From Mesorhizobium sp. (GTDB taxonomy: Bacteria > Pseudomonadota > Alphaproteobacteria > Rhizobiales > Rhizobiaceae), in the NCBI RefSeq assembly GCF_004963255.1, contig NZ_SUGA01000013.1:1-64000 (forward strand): 64,000 bases of DNA, given 5' to 3'. The notes below the pieces were generated by a model. That model was not told where the DNA came from and made no database searches. It saw only the letters and a list, made by a program, of their open reading frames with translations. The position numbers and the translations under genes are program-made. Shown here one piece after another: positions 1-9,366 of the stretch (positions are counted from its first letter, which is position 1; each line of letters opens with the position of its first letter).

Positions 1-40
1 GGGTCTACATCAACAAGCTCGAGCTCAAGGCCGTGGCCTG

Positions 41-587
41 AGAACACCGCTTACGCCTCGATCCCCAATGTCTGGTCTTCATCGACGAGACCTGGATCAA
101 GACCAACATGGCTCCGCTGCGCGGCTGGGGGCCGAAGGCCCAGCGGCTGCGCGGCCTGGCTCCGCACGGCCACTGGCGCACGCTGACCTTCCTCGGCGCG
201 CTGCGTTGGGATCGGCTCGCGGCACCTTGCGTCTTCGACGGGCCGATCAACGGCCAATGCTTCCGCGCTTATGTTGAGCAGCAGCTCATCACCGTGCTGA
301 AGCCCGGCGATATCGTCGTCATGGACAACCTGGGAAGCCACAAATCCGCAGCCGTCAGGCAGATGATCAAGGCCGCTGGCGCCAGGCTCTGGTACCTGCC
401 GCCATACTCACCCGACCTCAATCCGATCGAGCAGGCCTTCGCCAAGATCAAGCACTGGATGCGCCAGGCCCAGAAACGCACCGTCGAAGACACTTGGCGC
501 CACATCGGACACCTCGTCGAAACCGTCGAGGCGGCCGAATGCAACAAATACTTCGAAAACGCCGGATACGCTTCCGTCAAAACGTGA
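41..587 (+). mobile_element. IS630-family transposase, C-terminal DDE part (5' end outside or degraded)
   Basis: The open frame runs about 180 residues from a TGA at 39-41 and shows the full IS630 DDE core: VFIDETW (first Asp), VVMDNLGSHK (second Asp) and LNPIEQAFAKIKHW (third acid, Glu). It ends in GYASVKT, the usual C-terminus of rhizobial IS630 proteins. The helix-turn-helix half that should precede it is not readable. The 40 bases before the TGA do not look like the usual IS630 linker, so the element is either a two-frame transposase cut by the window edge or already truncated. An internal ATG at 108 is not the true start. No terminal repeat or TA duplication could be placed with confidence. 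Confidence 0.85.
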
Positions 588-911
588 AAGACTCTAGCCG
601 ACTGGGCGTCCTTCGAATTCGCGCTTAAACCGCTGAAATCGCTAAATTTTTTTATCGCTTGTTACGCAGTTTGTTACACAGCCATCGAAGACGGTTTGCT
701 CCCCATGGGCCATTGTATTTGCGTAGGCCAGAGCTTCATGTGGACATCCATGCGGCGTCCAATCGCACAAACGGAAAGCATGGGTTTCTCTGAATCATTG
801 ACGTGCGCTTTTGTCTCTCTTCGCCCCCTCGAGCGAGACAAACGCAAGCTTGGGAGGGTCTGTCAACCCCCCTTGCATCACCAAGACTGAACGTCAGGAT
901 CTGCGTCGTCG
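588..911. other. Intergenic, no gene recognised
   Basis: This 324-base stretch lies between the IS630 remnant and the end of the response regulator. It includes an AT-rich tract near 640-680 that may be the IS end. No coding frame with credible composition and no clear terminator was seen. Confidence 0.5.
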
Positions 912-1298
912 CTATTTCCCGGAAAGGTTCGGAGCGCCGCTTTCGAGAGTTATAATCGTCACGAGCACTTTCTCAGGGTCTACCGGCTTTTGCAGGCAGG
1001 GAACGTTCCTGAACTCGGCCGGAATGATGTCGGGGTCATAGCCGGTAAGGAAGACAAAAGGTATTCCCCGTGCCTGGAGGGCGGAGGCCAGCCCGAAGCT
1101 CGGACCAGCGCCGAGGTTAACGTCCACCACGGCGTAGTCCGGCCTCTGAAGCTCCAGCAGCGAGAGAGCCTCGTCGGCTGCGCTGACAGGACCCAGCACC
1201 TTGGCCCCGGCGTCTTCGAGCACCTGTCGAGTGTCATCGGCAAGGTAAAAGTCGTCCTCGACAACCAACACTGCTCGGCCGTGCAGGTCGAAGCTCAT
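912..1298 (-). CDS. Stand-alone CheY-like response regulator receiver
   Basis: A 128-residue single receiver domain without output domain. The acidic pocket is VVEDD (residues 12-16), the phospho-acceptor is Asp59 in YAVVDVN, the T-loop is FLTGYD and the conserved Lys is in CLQKPVDP. Its start overlaps the stop of the upstream HWE kinase by 4 bases (ATGA), so the two are translationally coupled and it is the likely partner of that kinase. Single-domain receivers paired with HWE kinases are common in alphaproteobacteria, where they act in phosphorelays or as phosphate sinks. The target here is unknown. Confidence 0.9.
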   Translation of the reverse strand: MSFDLHGRAVLVVEDDFYLADDTRQVLEDAGAKVLGPVSAADEALSLLELQRPDYAVVDVNLGAGPSFGLASALQARGIPFVFLTGYDPDIIPAEFRNVPCLQKPVDPEKVLVTIITLESGAPNLSGK

Positions 1299-2749
1299 GA
1301 ACTCCTCCTGTTTTCCTCGCCGCGCTCTGCGGGCACGTCAGTCTGCAGCACGCTTTCGCTCGGCTGTAGAGGAAACGAAATGCGGCACAACAGCCCGGTT
1401 TCGGTAAGCTGCATCTCACCCACACCCTTGAGCTCAAATGGCACGCGGCGGGTGATTAGCTCAGTTCCGAAGCCTTTCCGCGTCTGCCGACCTGGCGAAA
1501 CTTCGACGCCGATCTCTTGCCACGTCAGTTCCAGCCAATCCCGGCCCTGCCGCGGCTGTCGCCGCCAGTGAACGATGACTTTACCCTGCGGCGCGCCAAT
1601 GGCACCGTACTTGGCGGCGTTGGTCGCCAATTCGTGAATTGCCAACGTCAGGACCTCGGCCGCCTTTGGCATCAGGATGACGGAAGGTCCATCGACCGAA
1701 ATCCGGGACGCATCGGCGGCTTGCGCCAGGAGTTCATCACGCACGATGCCGTCCAGTTCCACACCTTCCGCGGCTCCGCGTGTCAGTAGCGTCTGAGTGC
1801 GCGCCATGGCGGCAATTCGCCCGCTCAACCGTTCACGAAACTCCTGGGTGGAGCCGGTCGCGTCGCCTCTCTTAACCAGCGAAGCGACCATGGCAAGAAC
1901 GTTGCGGACCCGATGCTGTAGCTCAGCCGTCAGCACCGCCTGGCGCTCTTCGTTGCGCTTGCGGTCGGTGATGTCCTTGCCGATCTTCATGAACCCACGA
2001 ATGGTTCCGTCATCGTTGCGGAGTGCAACCGTCTGGCCGTCAAGGAAAACGCGGCCACCGTCTTTGGTTTTATGCCAACGGACGTTGGGAGCGACACCTT
2101 CAGAGCGCGCCCGGCTGAGTTCTTGTTCGGGAACCCCGTGTGCCTGATCTTCGGGTGTGAAGATCGAGGAGGTCGGCTTGCCCAGCATTTCGTCTGCGCT
2201 CCAGCCGAACACCGCGGCAGCCCCGGGCAGCCAATCGACGATGCGATCGTCGGGGTCGCTTAAAATGATGGCGTAGTCTCGGGCATTCTCGACGATCAGG
2301 CGGAAGCGCTCATTTCCGTGCTCCAGCTCGCTTAACAACCCTCTGAGCTCGTACTGGCGCTGACGGGCACGCAGTGCTGCCCTGGTCGAGCTGGTGAGCG
2401 TAATTGACTCGACCGGCCGCTCCAGCAGCGTGACATTTCCGAGCGACGAGACAAGCCCGGCTCGCCATGCTGTGGCCCTCTGATGGGACAGGTGGCTTGT
2501 GAGAATGATGAAAGGAAGGTCCGACCAGACCGGCTGATCCTTGGTCCAGCGGATCAAGTTGCTGAGATCGCGACCGTAGAGACCTTCTTCGGCGGCGATG
2601 ACGGCAAGACATTGCGGGCCAAGGCGCTCGATCAATGCGCCATAATCAGCACAGACGATCCCTGAGATTCCGATGCGCGACAAAATCTCGACCGCCGCTG
2701 GCCCATCTCGCCCGATTGGGGCAAGGACAAGAACTGCGCCGCTGTCCAT
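1295..2749 (-). CDS. PAS-containing HWE-family sensor histidine kinase
   Basis: A cytoplasmic kinase of 484 residues with the start taken at 2749, one base after the KaiC-like stop; a longer frame upstream lies inside that gene. Residues 1-120 look like a degenerate receiver (LVLAPIGRDG, then FIILTSH, without the phospho-Asp). A PAS domain spans about 145-265 and ends in the usual GKDITDRK. The HWE dimerisation/phosphotransfer box is ELQHRVRNVLAMV with His279. The ATPase N-box is HELATNAAKYGA and a G-rich stretch GFGTELITRR follows. No membrane segment is visible. It sits between the KaiC-like gene and the receiver at 912-1298 in one leftward operon, suggesting that it relays a state sensed by PAS and/or KaiC. 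Confidence 0.9.
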   Translation of the reverse strand: MDSGAVLVLAPIGRDGPAAVEILSRIGISGIVCADYGALIERLGPQCLAVIAAEEGLYGRDLSNLIRWTKDQPVWSDLPFIILTSHLSHQRATAWRAGLVSSLGNVTLLERPVESITLTSSTRAALRARQRQYELRGLLSELEHGNERFRLIVENARDYAIILSDPDDRIVDWLPGAAAVFGWSADEMLGKPTSSIFTPEDQAHGVPEQELSRARSEGVAPNVRWHKTKDGGRVFLDGQTVALRNDDGTIRGFMKIGKDITDRKRNEERQAVLTAELQHRVRNVLAMVASLVKRGDATGSTQEFRERLSGRIAAMARTQTLLTRGAAEGVELDGIVRDELLAQAADASRISVDGPSVILMPKAAEVLTLAIHELATNAAKYGAIGAPQGKVIVHWRRQPRQGRDWLELTWQEIGVEVSPGRQTRKGFGTELITRRVPFELKGVGEMQLTETGLLCRISFPLQPSESVLQTDVPAERGEENRRSS

Positions 2750-2750
2750 T

Positions 2751-4292
2751 TCAGGCCTGATTGTTGGCACCGTGCACCATCGGCAGTTCTTTGTCGCTGG
2801 TATAGGTCGGTGTCCCCGAGAAGACTCCGGAGAAGTGCGTGAGCGGCGGACCGAGTGCAATGCCCTTTGGCGTCAGTTGGAATTCCCGGATCGTATGCTC
2901 GTGATTGCCACTGCGCTTCTTCACCACCGAAAGTGCGCGCCGGACCGAGCCGCCGAACTCAAAGTAGCGCAGCATGAGCACGGCGTCGCTCAGATAGCTG
3001 ATGTCGAGAGGGGTATCCATCGGGCCAACGAGACCATGCTGCGCGAGAATGAGGATGGTGGTCACGCCTTGCTGCCCAAGATAGCTGAGCAACTCATGCA
3101 TTTGAAGGATCAAGAAGCGCTCGTCAGGCATCGCGTTCAGATAGCCGTTCAGGCTGTCGATGACGACAACTCTGGCCTTGTCCCGCTCGACACTCGCGCG
3201 CACTCCGGCGGCGAATTCTCCGGGCGAAAGCTCGGCCGGATCGATCTGCTGAAGTCTTAGGGTTCCATCATTCAGTGCCTGATCGAGCGGCATCCCCAAT
3301 GTCTGTGCCCGCGCCTCAATCGTGCCGCGGCCCTCGTCAAACGCGAAGTACACGGCGTGCTCACCCCGCCGAGCCGCAGCTAGGGCGAAAGTCAAGGCGA
3401 GGGACGATTTTCCAACACCGGCGGAGCCGATGAACAACGCGTTTGTTCCCCGCTCGATCCCCCCGCCGAGCAATTTGTCCAGTTCGGCATTCCCGCTCAG
3501 CGCCGGTTCGACGACAAACTTCCTGTGATGCTCCGCAGCTACGAGGCGAGGGAAGATTCTAAGGCCGCCTTTTACGATTGTGAAATCGTGATAGCCACCT
3601 CGAAACTTAATCCCTCGCATCTTGACGACTCGAATGCGACGCCGTTCCGCGCCATAGTCCAACGCGAGTTGTTCCAGGTTGATCACGCCATGGCAGATCG
3701 AGTGCAATTGCAGATCGGTATCCGACGACGAAAGGTCATCCAGCAAAACGACCGTGCAACGGCGTGCAGTGAAAAAATGCTTCAAGGCGAGAACCTGTCG
3801 CCGGTAGCGCAGCGAGTTCTGAGACAGCAATCGCAGCTCCGACAAGCTGTCGAACACCACGCGCGTGGGATCAAGGGCGGCAACCTTGTCAAACACTAGC
3901 TTGGTCGTTTCGCTCAGTTCGACCTCGGCAGGGTGTAGGATCGTCAGTTCACGGTCGGGATCCAACGACGTTTCCGGCGGCACCAGTTCAAAAATGTCAA
4001 TTCCGTCCAGGGTCCAACCGTGCCGCTTGGCAACTAAGGCCAGCTCCCGTTGGCTTTCCGAAAGAGTGATATAGAGCACGCGTTCGCCGAGGCGGACCCC
4101 CTCGAGCAGGAACTGAAGCGCTATTGTCGTCTTGCCGGTGCCGGGGCGGCCCTCGTAAAGATACATCCGGTCGGGGTCAAACCCGCCGCCTAAAATATCG
4201 TCCAGCCCCTCGCTGCCCGTCGATATGCGCCTTTCTCCCGAGTCTTCAACATGATCAACGCCGCTTGTGGTTCCGTCTTGGTCATCAGCCAC
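2751..4292 (-). CDS. KaiC-like two-domain RecA/circadian-type ATPase
   Basis: A tandem KaiC protein of 513 residues, close to the usual length of KaiC. CI has Walker A GRPGTGKTT at 48-56 and SES at 78-80; CII has Walker A GSAGVGKSS at 289-297 and FDEGRG near 318-323. At the position of cyanobacterial KaiC Ser431/Thr432, CII reads DISYLSD, so by eye the first site is Ser432 and the second is Tyr433. The C-terminus keeps the RRALSVVKKRSGNHEHTIREF region. GTG at 4292 is chosen because AGGGGA lies 6 bases before it; an ATG at 4307 is the alternative. No kaiA or kaiB is present nearby. KaiC homologues of this kind outside cyanobacteria often sit with sensor kinases, as here. The function is more likely stress or diurnal signalling than a full clock. 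Confidence 0.9.
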   Translation of the reverse strand: MADDQDGTTSGVDHVEDSGERRISTGSEGLDDILGGGFDPDRMYLYEGRPGTGKTTIALQFLLEGVRLGERVLYITLSESQRELALVAKRHGWTLDGIDIFELVPPETSLDPDRELTILHPAEVELSETTKLVFDKVAALDPTRVVFDSLSELRLLSQNSLRYRRQVLALKHFFTARRCTVVLLDDLSSSDTDLQLHSICHGVINLEQLALDYGAERRRIRVVKMRGIKFRGGYHDFTIVKGGLRIFPRLVAAEHHRKFVVEPALSGNAELDKLLGGGIERGTNALFIGSAGVGKSSLALTFALAAARRGEHAVYFAFDEGRGTIEARAQTLGMPLDQALNDGTLRLQQIDPAELSPGEFAAGVRASVERDKARVVVIDSLNGYLNAMPDERFLILQMHELLSYLGQQGVTTILILAQHGLVGPMDTPLDISYLSDAVLMLRYFEFGGSVRRALSVVKKRSGNHEHTIREFQLTPKGIALGPPLTHFSGVFSGTPTYTSDKELPMVHGANNQA

Positions 4293-4449
4293 GTTGCTTC
4301 CCCTCATAATAGATGCGCCGGGCAGTGCCGGCGGCGGCAACCCGGAACAACGCCAAAAATAACCGCCGGTTCCCTGTGCCTGCCCGCGCCTCACTGGGCG
4401 GAATGCGGTTAAGCGAGCCCCGGTCAGGACTGCGTGAGAACTGCGCAGC

Positions 4450-5022
4450 TCAAGTCGGCGTTTTGCGCTCGCCCACCTCTTCGATCTTGTCCAGAACAAC
4501 TTCCGGTGCCACGTCGCGCTTGAGCTCCTTCAACTCGTCGTCTGCGTCGGTATTGACGTCCAGGCGCTTGGCAATCTCCTCCACCAGCTCGATGAGCTTG
4601 GTCGTCTCATGTTCGTTAAGAAGGCTGACCTGAAGATCGAGGTCCGCCCTGGCATCGTCCTCGGCCGCCATGCGGTTCTGGTTGATCAGCACGAACGTCG
4701 ACAGGAAAATGGCCTCGACCGAAGCAAACATCGCCAGGATTACCAAGGATGGATCAAACGGCTTGATAAAGGCCACGACGCCGAGATTGAGTGCAATCCA
4801 TGCTCCAAAGAAGGCAAGGTGGATGTAGACGAAGGCCATGCTGCCGGCGAATCTGCTGATGGCAGCAGCCGTGCGTTCCTCCAAGGACCCTGTTTCGGCG
4901 TCACGTTTTCGTCTCTCGATCAGTGCCTCTATATTCCGCGCCAGGGCAGGGGCGAGGCCCTCCGCCGCCGGGGTCGTGGGCGTGACGGAGCCCATGGTTT
5001 GAGGGGCGCGTTTGGGATTCAT
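4450..5022 (-). CDS. DUF1003 family inner-membrane protein
   Basis: 190 residues. An N-terminal soluble part is followed by two hydrophobic segments, roughly residues 60-85 (MAFVYIHLAFFGAWIALNL) and 92-115 (LVILAMFASVEAIFLSTFVL). The family signature FVLINQNRMAAEDDARADLDLQVSLLNEHE follows in two blocks, and the C-terminal tail is charged and probably coiled-coil. These match the DUF1003 family in length and order. The biochemical role of the family is not established. It is 157 bases upstream of the KaiC-like gene in the same direction and may head that transcription unit. Confidence 0.85.
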   Translation of the reverse strand: MNPKRAPQTMGSVTPTTPAAEGLAPALARNIEALIERRKRDAETGSLEERTAAAISRFAGSMAFVYIHLAFFGAWIALNLGVVAFIKPFDPSLVILAMFASVEAIFLSTFVLINQNRMAAEDDARADLDLQVSLLNEHETTKLIELVEEIAKRLDVNTDADDELKELKRDVAPEVVLDKIEEVGERKTPT

Positions 5023-5986
5023 TTCTGTGTCTCCCGTATAGGCAGCCTAACTCCCTGTTTGCCAATTCGCTCCATCGGCTGTTGTCGAGAGAGCGAGGAG
5101 ATGCCAGCATCCATTTCAGTCCGGGGATCCTGCCACACCTCGTAGGAGCCTGCGCACCTCCGCTCGCGCGTTGAGTTAGGTTGGCTAAAGACCTATCTAG
5201 AGCTGATGGCTGTGCGGCGAACAAACGAGCCGAAATACAAGGGTAATTGCAGAGTGGCCGCTGTCGTCGGTTGCGACGCTTGGATCGTCGGTCCGGGCGC
5301 GGGGTATCTTTCTGGAATGCCCGCCTACCAGCGGCGTTGAGAAAGCTCCTTCATATCGACTCAAGAGTTCTCTCTCTGCGGCTGCCGGAGGGTTCGGATG
5401 CGGATGTCGAGGCGGCAAAGGCGACTGTTTCCAACGCGATTCGGGATGTCGACGGACTTCCGGTTATCCCGCGTGAAGCCTAGGACATTCTTACAATTTC
5501 ATCTGGGGAGCGGCACCGCTGGCTGAAAGATGGTCTCTTGCAGAGTGCTGGGACCAGAACGGTCAAACTCCGGGGCCGCGCGCGAAAGATCACCTTCCAT
5601 GTCTCTTCGATCCACACCACATCGAGGATGTGCTCGATCGCGATGTTGTCACCGTCTGGCGCGAAGAAGACGCCGCGGCGGCGGCCGAGAACTGGAAGCG
5701 CGCCGCCGCGAAGGCAGCCCTGAAGCGCGCAAAGAAGAAGGGGGCAGGCGGCAGGAGCAAAGTACCAGCAGCAGAGACGAGGATCCCCGGTCCAAGATGC
5801 GTGGCTGGGAAGATTTCCAGGAGAAAGGGCTGCTGCGCTGAATCCCCCTTGCCGTTGGGCGTGGTCGGCGGGCTCCCGAGTTAATCCCAAGGCTCGCTGC
5901 GGGACACTGCTTCGATAGCGCGTCCCTCCCCAGCGCCTTGTCGGGCCTGGATCACAGCAAGCAAGCTCCTTTTGGCAGAGCCGGCG
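5023..5986. other. Gene-poor stretch with a possible decayed reading frame
   Basis: No intact gene is convincing here. On the + strand, one frame from about 5483 to 5740 reads with protein-like composition (segments such as ECWDQNGQTPGPRAK, DPHHIEDVLDRDVVTVW and an Ala/Lys-rich NWKRAAAKAALKRAKKKG), but it has no start codon after the preceding stop. A second frame at 5247-5483 could start only with TTG. Both look like fragments of a lost gene that I do not recognise. Confidence 0.3.
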
Positions 5987-6297
5987 CTAGATCAACGTGA
6001 TCGGCATATGGCGGATGATCACCTTCTCCTGCCGGAAACGCCGCTCGAGAGCCATGCGACGATCACGCCAGTCGAGGTCGATCTCGTCGGTCATGACTTC
6101 AAAGATGACGATCTTGTCGGCGTTTGACTCGGCCCCTTTTCTCCGCAGCCCATCGCAGGAGCCTGGAGGTAAGCGGTAACGCCGTCGAAACGGCCAGCCA
6201 GCTCTTCCTTTACCCTCTCGAAGTCTTCCTGCCCGAAAGGCCGCCCTTCGTTGTCCATGCATGGGAGTAGAATCTGAACAAGGTGCATGGCGATCAA
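5987..6297 (-). pseudogene. Small conserved hypothetical protein, disrupted by a one-base deletion
   Basis: Two adjacent minus-strand frames join into one plausible protein of about 100 residues. The N-terminal frame begins near 6297 (MHLVQILLPCMDNEGRPF, then DFERVKEELAGRFDGVTAY). The C-terminal frame continues as ESNADKIVIFEVMTDEID and RRMALERRFRQEKVIIRHMP, ending at 5987. From memory, small proteobacterial proteins of similar layout exist (start MHL.QILLP, end RQE.V.R). The break lies near 6130-6145 and one extra base there would restore a single frame. It is either a true pseudogene or a sequencing error. The function is unknown. Confidence 0.55.
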
Positions 6298-7992
6298 TGG
6301 TGGAAAGCACGGTTGCTGTATTCAAGGCAATTGTGCCGGTCGGTGGCCGCAATGGGAGCGTGACCGACGGTTCGATCAAAGCCGGTGGTTGCCCTGCAGA
6401 TCATCATCCGCAATTTGTTAAAGCGACACTCAGTGGAAGGTGCAGCCTTAGCCTGTCCGGGGGCTCCGCCGTCAGACTGACCCGGCCCGCAAATCCTGTG
6501 TCACCACATAAGCACGCCGGGTCGCTGGGTTCCCGGGAGTGTGCCATGCATGAATCACTCATAGAGGTCATCTACCCTGACGATGCTCGACCGGGTGATG
6601 CACAAGCTCCTGCCCGTAGCGCCTGGCAAAAATTGAAGGGAGATTAGGCTGGAACACGAGGCGCATCTCGTAGTTCGGTGTCGGGCGGTCGATCCAACCT
6701 CCCTTAAAATCGGCTGTCCATCCCTAGTGCCATATCAGGCCCACCGCTGTGCTCCCGTGGTGGGCCTTTCATTAAAAAAAAGGCAACTTTTGTGATCAAA
6801 TTGCACGCTAATCCCGGCTGCAAACTAACCATTGTTATTGAGAGCAATTCGAGCGGCTAGCACGAACATGACCGCGACTCTGACGGCCCGCTGCCTGTAG
6901 GGAGGTGGACACTTTCGCTTGGCGGCGGGCCAAATTCCTCTGTTATGGTCGTCGCTATGCACCGCCACCAACACAACGCCGCTGAAGGCGGTTCAGTCAC
7001 GCAGTTGGACCACCAATGGCATTGCCATCGAAGAGCCAGGGTTTGATCCTGTCGTTCGCTCCTTTGGAGAGGAATGGGCTTGGAACTTTGCGCAGGGCCA
7101 GGCGATGCGGCTGCGTGTCGAAGGGGTTACACGCAAATAGCCCCTGAATTTACGCGGCCACCGCGATCCTTGCCGATCTGGCCAAGAAGAGCCGTAGGAG
7201 AGGCACGCGCGTTAAGCCTCAGAACTCGACTTCGCTATTGAGCTAAGCTCAGCCCCAGGCAACCTGCTGAATGCGAGATGGACCGCCTTGCCCAGCTTTC
7301 AGATCTGGCGCCGCATGTGATCCAGGCCCACTACATGCCCACAACGCCACCAGCGGGGTCCAATCTGAAAAAACCGCCTAGGGCGAGTTAGAGACTTTCA
7401 GTCTTTCTACTTGGGCGAACGGCCTGCATTGGCTGGTCGACGCCATAAGCTGACCACCCCTTTCGGCCCCAAAGCGGATGCCGGCCAGGTCCACAATTGA
7501 GGAGTGAAAGTAGCGTCGAGCGAGATTATGAGGGAAGTTGGCGGAGCCGATTTCGCAAGTTGCAGATCTCCGCGGGCGGCGTTCGGCAGAGAGCGCTACC
7601 GCTCACACGCTCACCCTGCCCAGTTCAGGCTTCGTCTCTACGGTCGAGTCAGACGCGCTAGCGGTTGCATTGAACTGTCGGCTCCTACGGATCCCGTTCC
7701 GTAACTGATCAGGCGGCCCGGCTCAAGGCGGGGGAGCCGCGAGCCGGGTCTGACCGGCGGGGGCACGGACTAGCTACAGGTCGCCGGCTGGCATTGTTAT
7801 ATCAGGGTTTGCAAGGCTGAATGCCATGCGAACGAAGGATGTCAGGAGCTGCTGAGATCCAGAACATTCGTATTTGCCTATCGTCGTCCTCTCAGCATCA
7901 TCTACATAGTGAGCTGGTTCTCGCCGCCTGTTTTTTGGTCTCGGAGGAGAGCTGTCGCGTTGTCTGGCTAGCCCACTGCAAGCAGTGTGGGT
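6298..7992. other. Long gene-poor region, no supported gene
   Basis: About 1.7 kb without a convincing coding frame on either strand. Short frames exist (for example 6919-7140 and 7504-7704, both +), but they lack credible ribosome-binding sites, family signatures or biased codon use. A hairpin at 6737-6767 is listed separately. The region separates the signalling operon from the polysaccharide locus and may be decayed accessory DNA. Confidence 0.5.
6737..6770 (+). terminator. Hairpin resembling a rho-independent terminator
   Basis: A perfect 9-bp stem (AGGCCCACC at 6737-6745 paired with GGTGGGCCT at 6759-6767) with a 13-base loop, followed by TTCATT. The U-tract is weak, and no intact gene is immediately upstream on the + strand, so it may serve an RNA or a lost gene. 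Confidence 0.4.
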
Positions 7993-9366
7993 TTAGCGGA
8001 ATGCACGTGACATCTGATCCGTGAGTGGCTTCAGAAGATAGGACCAGACGCTGTGACGGCCGGTTCTTACGTGAACCTCGGCCGGCATACCCGGCTTGAG
8101 CACCTTTGCGTCGGGCAGGCAATCGGTCTTGTCTTGTACACTGATGCGTGCCGAGAAATAGGAGAGCTGGTGCTGCTGATCCTTGATCAGGTCTGCCGAA
8201 ATCCATTTCACCTTGCCACTGCACGCCGGTGTCGTGCCCGCATCGAACGCCGTGAGGCGAATTGAGACTTGCTGACCCGAATGGACTTCGTCAACCTGGG
8301 AGGGGGGGATGCGCGCGTCTACTACGAGGTTGTCCGCATCAGGGACAATCGTCATCAGCAATTCCCCTGGAGCGATTACACCGCCAATCGTGTGAACAGT
8401 GGATTGTTGTATCGTTCCCGATTGCGGGGCGCGGATTTCGGTTTTGGACAGCTCGTTCTCCGCGACGATCTTGCGCTCGTCGAGCTCGGTTCGCTTGGCT
8501 TCTGTTTCATGCAGCTCTTTGGTCACCTCGCTGCGCGTTTGCTCGTCAAGTTGCAGAACCTGCAATTCGGTTTCTGTGATCTTGACCTGTGCTTCCGCTA
8601 CAGCCGCGGCCAGACGCCCTGACTCGCCTTTCGCTCTTGTGGCCTCAAGCCTCACATTGCTGAGCCTCTCTTTCGAGACCAGTTTTTTGGAATACAGGGT
8701 ATCAACATCGCTGAGATCGCGGCCGAGCAAGGTAGCGGATTCGTCCATCGCGGCCTGCTGAGCCTTGAGGCCCTCGAGTTGACGCTCAATCTGCTCGGTC
8801 TGGCTTCTAAGAAGCGTTTTCTCACCGGCCAGTTCCGATGCCCTTGTTTCGAGCAGAGTACGCTCGCCGTTGACCAGCGCCACCACGTTCGGATTGCCCA
8901 TGTCGGCCTGCAGGCCGCTTGGGATCCGCATTGTCGACAGCCCTTGACGTTCAGCCTCAAGTCGAGCAAGTCGCACCGTGGTGCGGTCTAGATCTTCGCT
9001 GATGATCTCGAGGTTTGCCCGAGCCAGCGTGTCGTCCAGCCGGACCAACACGGCACCTGCCCGGACATGGTCGCCGTCCTGCACATAGATTCCACTGATG
9101 GTGCCACCCGTCTGGTGCTGTACCTTCTTGGTGTCGCTTTCCACGACTACAGTTGCCGGTGCGATCACTGCGCCCGCAATCTCGGTCAAACCGAGCCATA
9201 GCCCTCCGCCTACGACCAGCAGGCAAGTGACCGTCAGCCCCAGCGTCAGGCTGGGTCCGAGGTCGCCCGTCGGTGTAAGCTCTTTCGAGGTCTTCGAGCA
9301 CGAGCCGGCATCGGGCCAGGCGGAAAATGGAAGGTACGAAAGCAAGCGAGGCAGAACGTCACGCAT
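7993..9366 (-). CDS. HlyD-type membrane fusion protein of a type I secretion system (PrsE-like)
   Basis: A periplasmic adaptor of 457 residues that bridges the inner-membrane ABC exporter to a TolC-like outer-membrane channel. After a short cytoplasmic N-terminus there is one membrane segment (LTVTCLLVVGGGLWLGLTEIAG). A lipoyl-like half (IYVQDGDHVRAGAVLVRLDD) comes next, then a long coiled coil rich in Glu/Leu/Arg and the second half (IRAPQSGTIQQSTVHTIGG). It ends in the HlyD C-terminal motif GMPAEVHVRTG. The start at 9366 overlaps the ABC gene by 8 bases, so the two are one unit; a longer frame upstream lies inside the ABC gene. It matches the length and layout of rhizobial PrsE. The likely cargo is the RTX protein at 25895-27385. 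Confidence 0.92.
   Translation of the reverse strand: MRDVLPRLLSYLPFSAWPDAGSCSKTSKELTPTGDLGPSLTLGLTVTCLLVVGGGLWLGLTEIAGAVIAPATVVVESDTKKVQHQTGGTISGIYVQDGDHVRAGAVLVRLDDTLARANLEIISEDLDRTTVRLARLEAERQGLSTMRIPSGLQADMGNPNVVALVNGERTLLETRASELAGEKTLLRSQTEQIERQLEGLKAQQAAMDESATLLGRDLSDVDTLYSKKLVSKERLSNVRLEATRAKGESGRLAAAVAEAQVKITETELQVLQLDEQTRSEVTKELHETEAKRTELDERKIVAENELSKTEIRAPQSGTIQQSTVHTIGGVIAPGELLMTIVPDADNLVVDARIPPSQVDEVHSGQQVSIRLTAFDAGTTPACSGKVKWISADLIKDQQHQLSYFSARISVQDKTDCLPDAKVLKPGMPAEVHVRTGRHSVWSYLLKPLTDQMSRAFR

Noticed and set aside
4450..4640. Antisense frame over the DUF1003 gene with hydrophobic serine-rich sequence
   Set aside because: Complement of a conserved membrane protein; no independent support.
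6261..6647. 128-codon + strand frame beside the frameshifted small gene
   Set aside because: It overlaps the N-terminal part of the minus-strand gene, has no clear ribosome-binding site, and looks unlike a folded protein.
7700..7790. GC-rich inverted sequence (GCCCGGCTC ... GAGCCGGG) as a terminator
   Set aside because: No U-tract follows and no gene ends nearby on the + strand; chance pairing in GC-rich DNA is likely.
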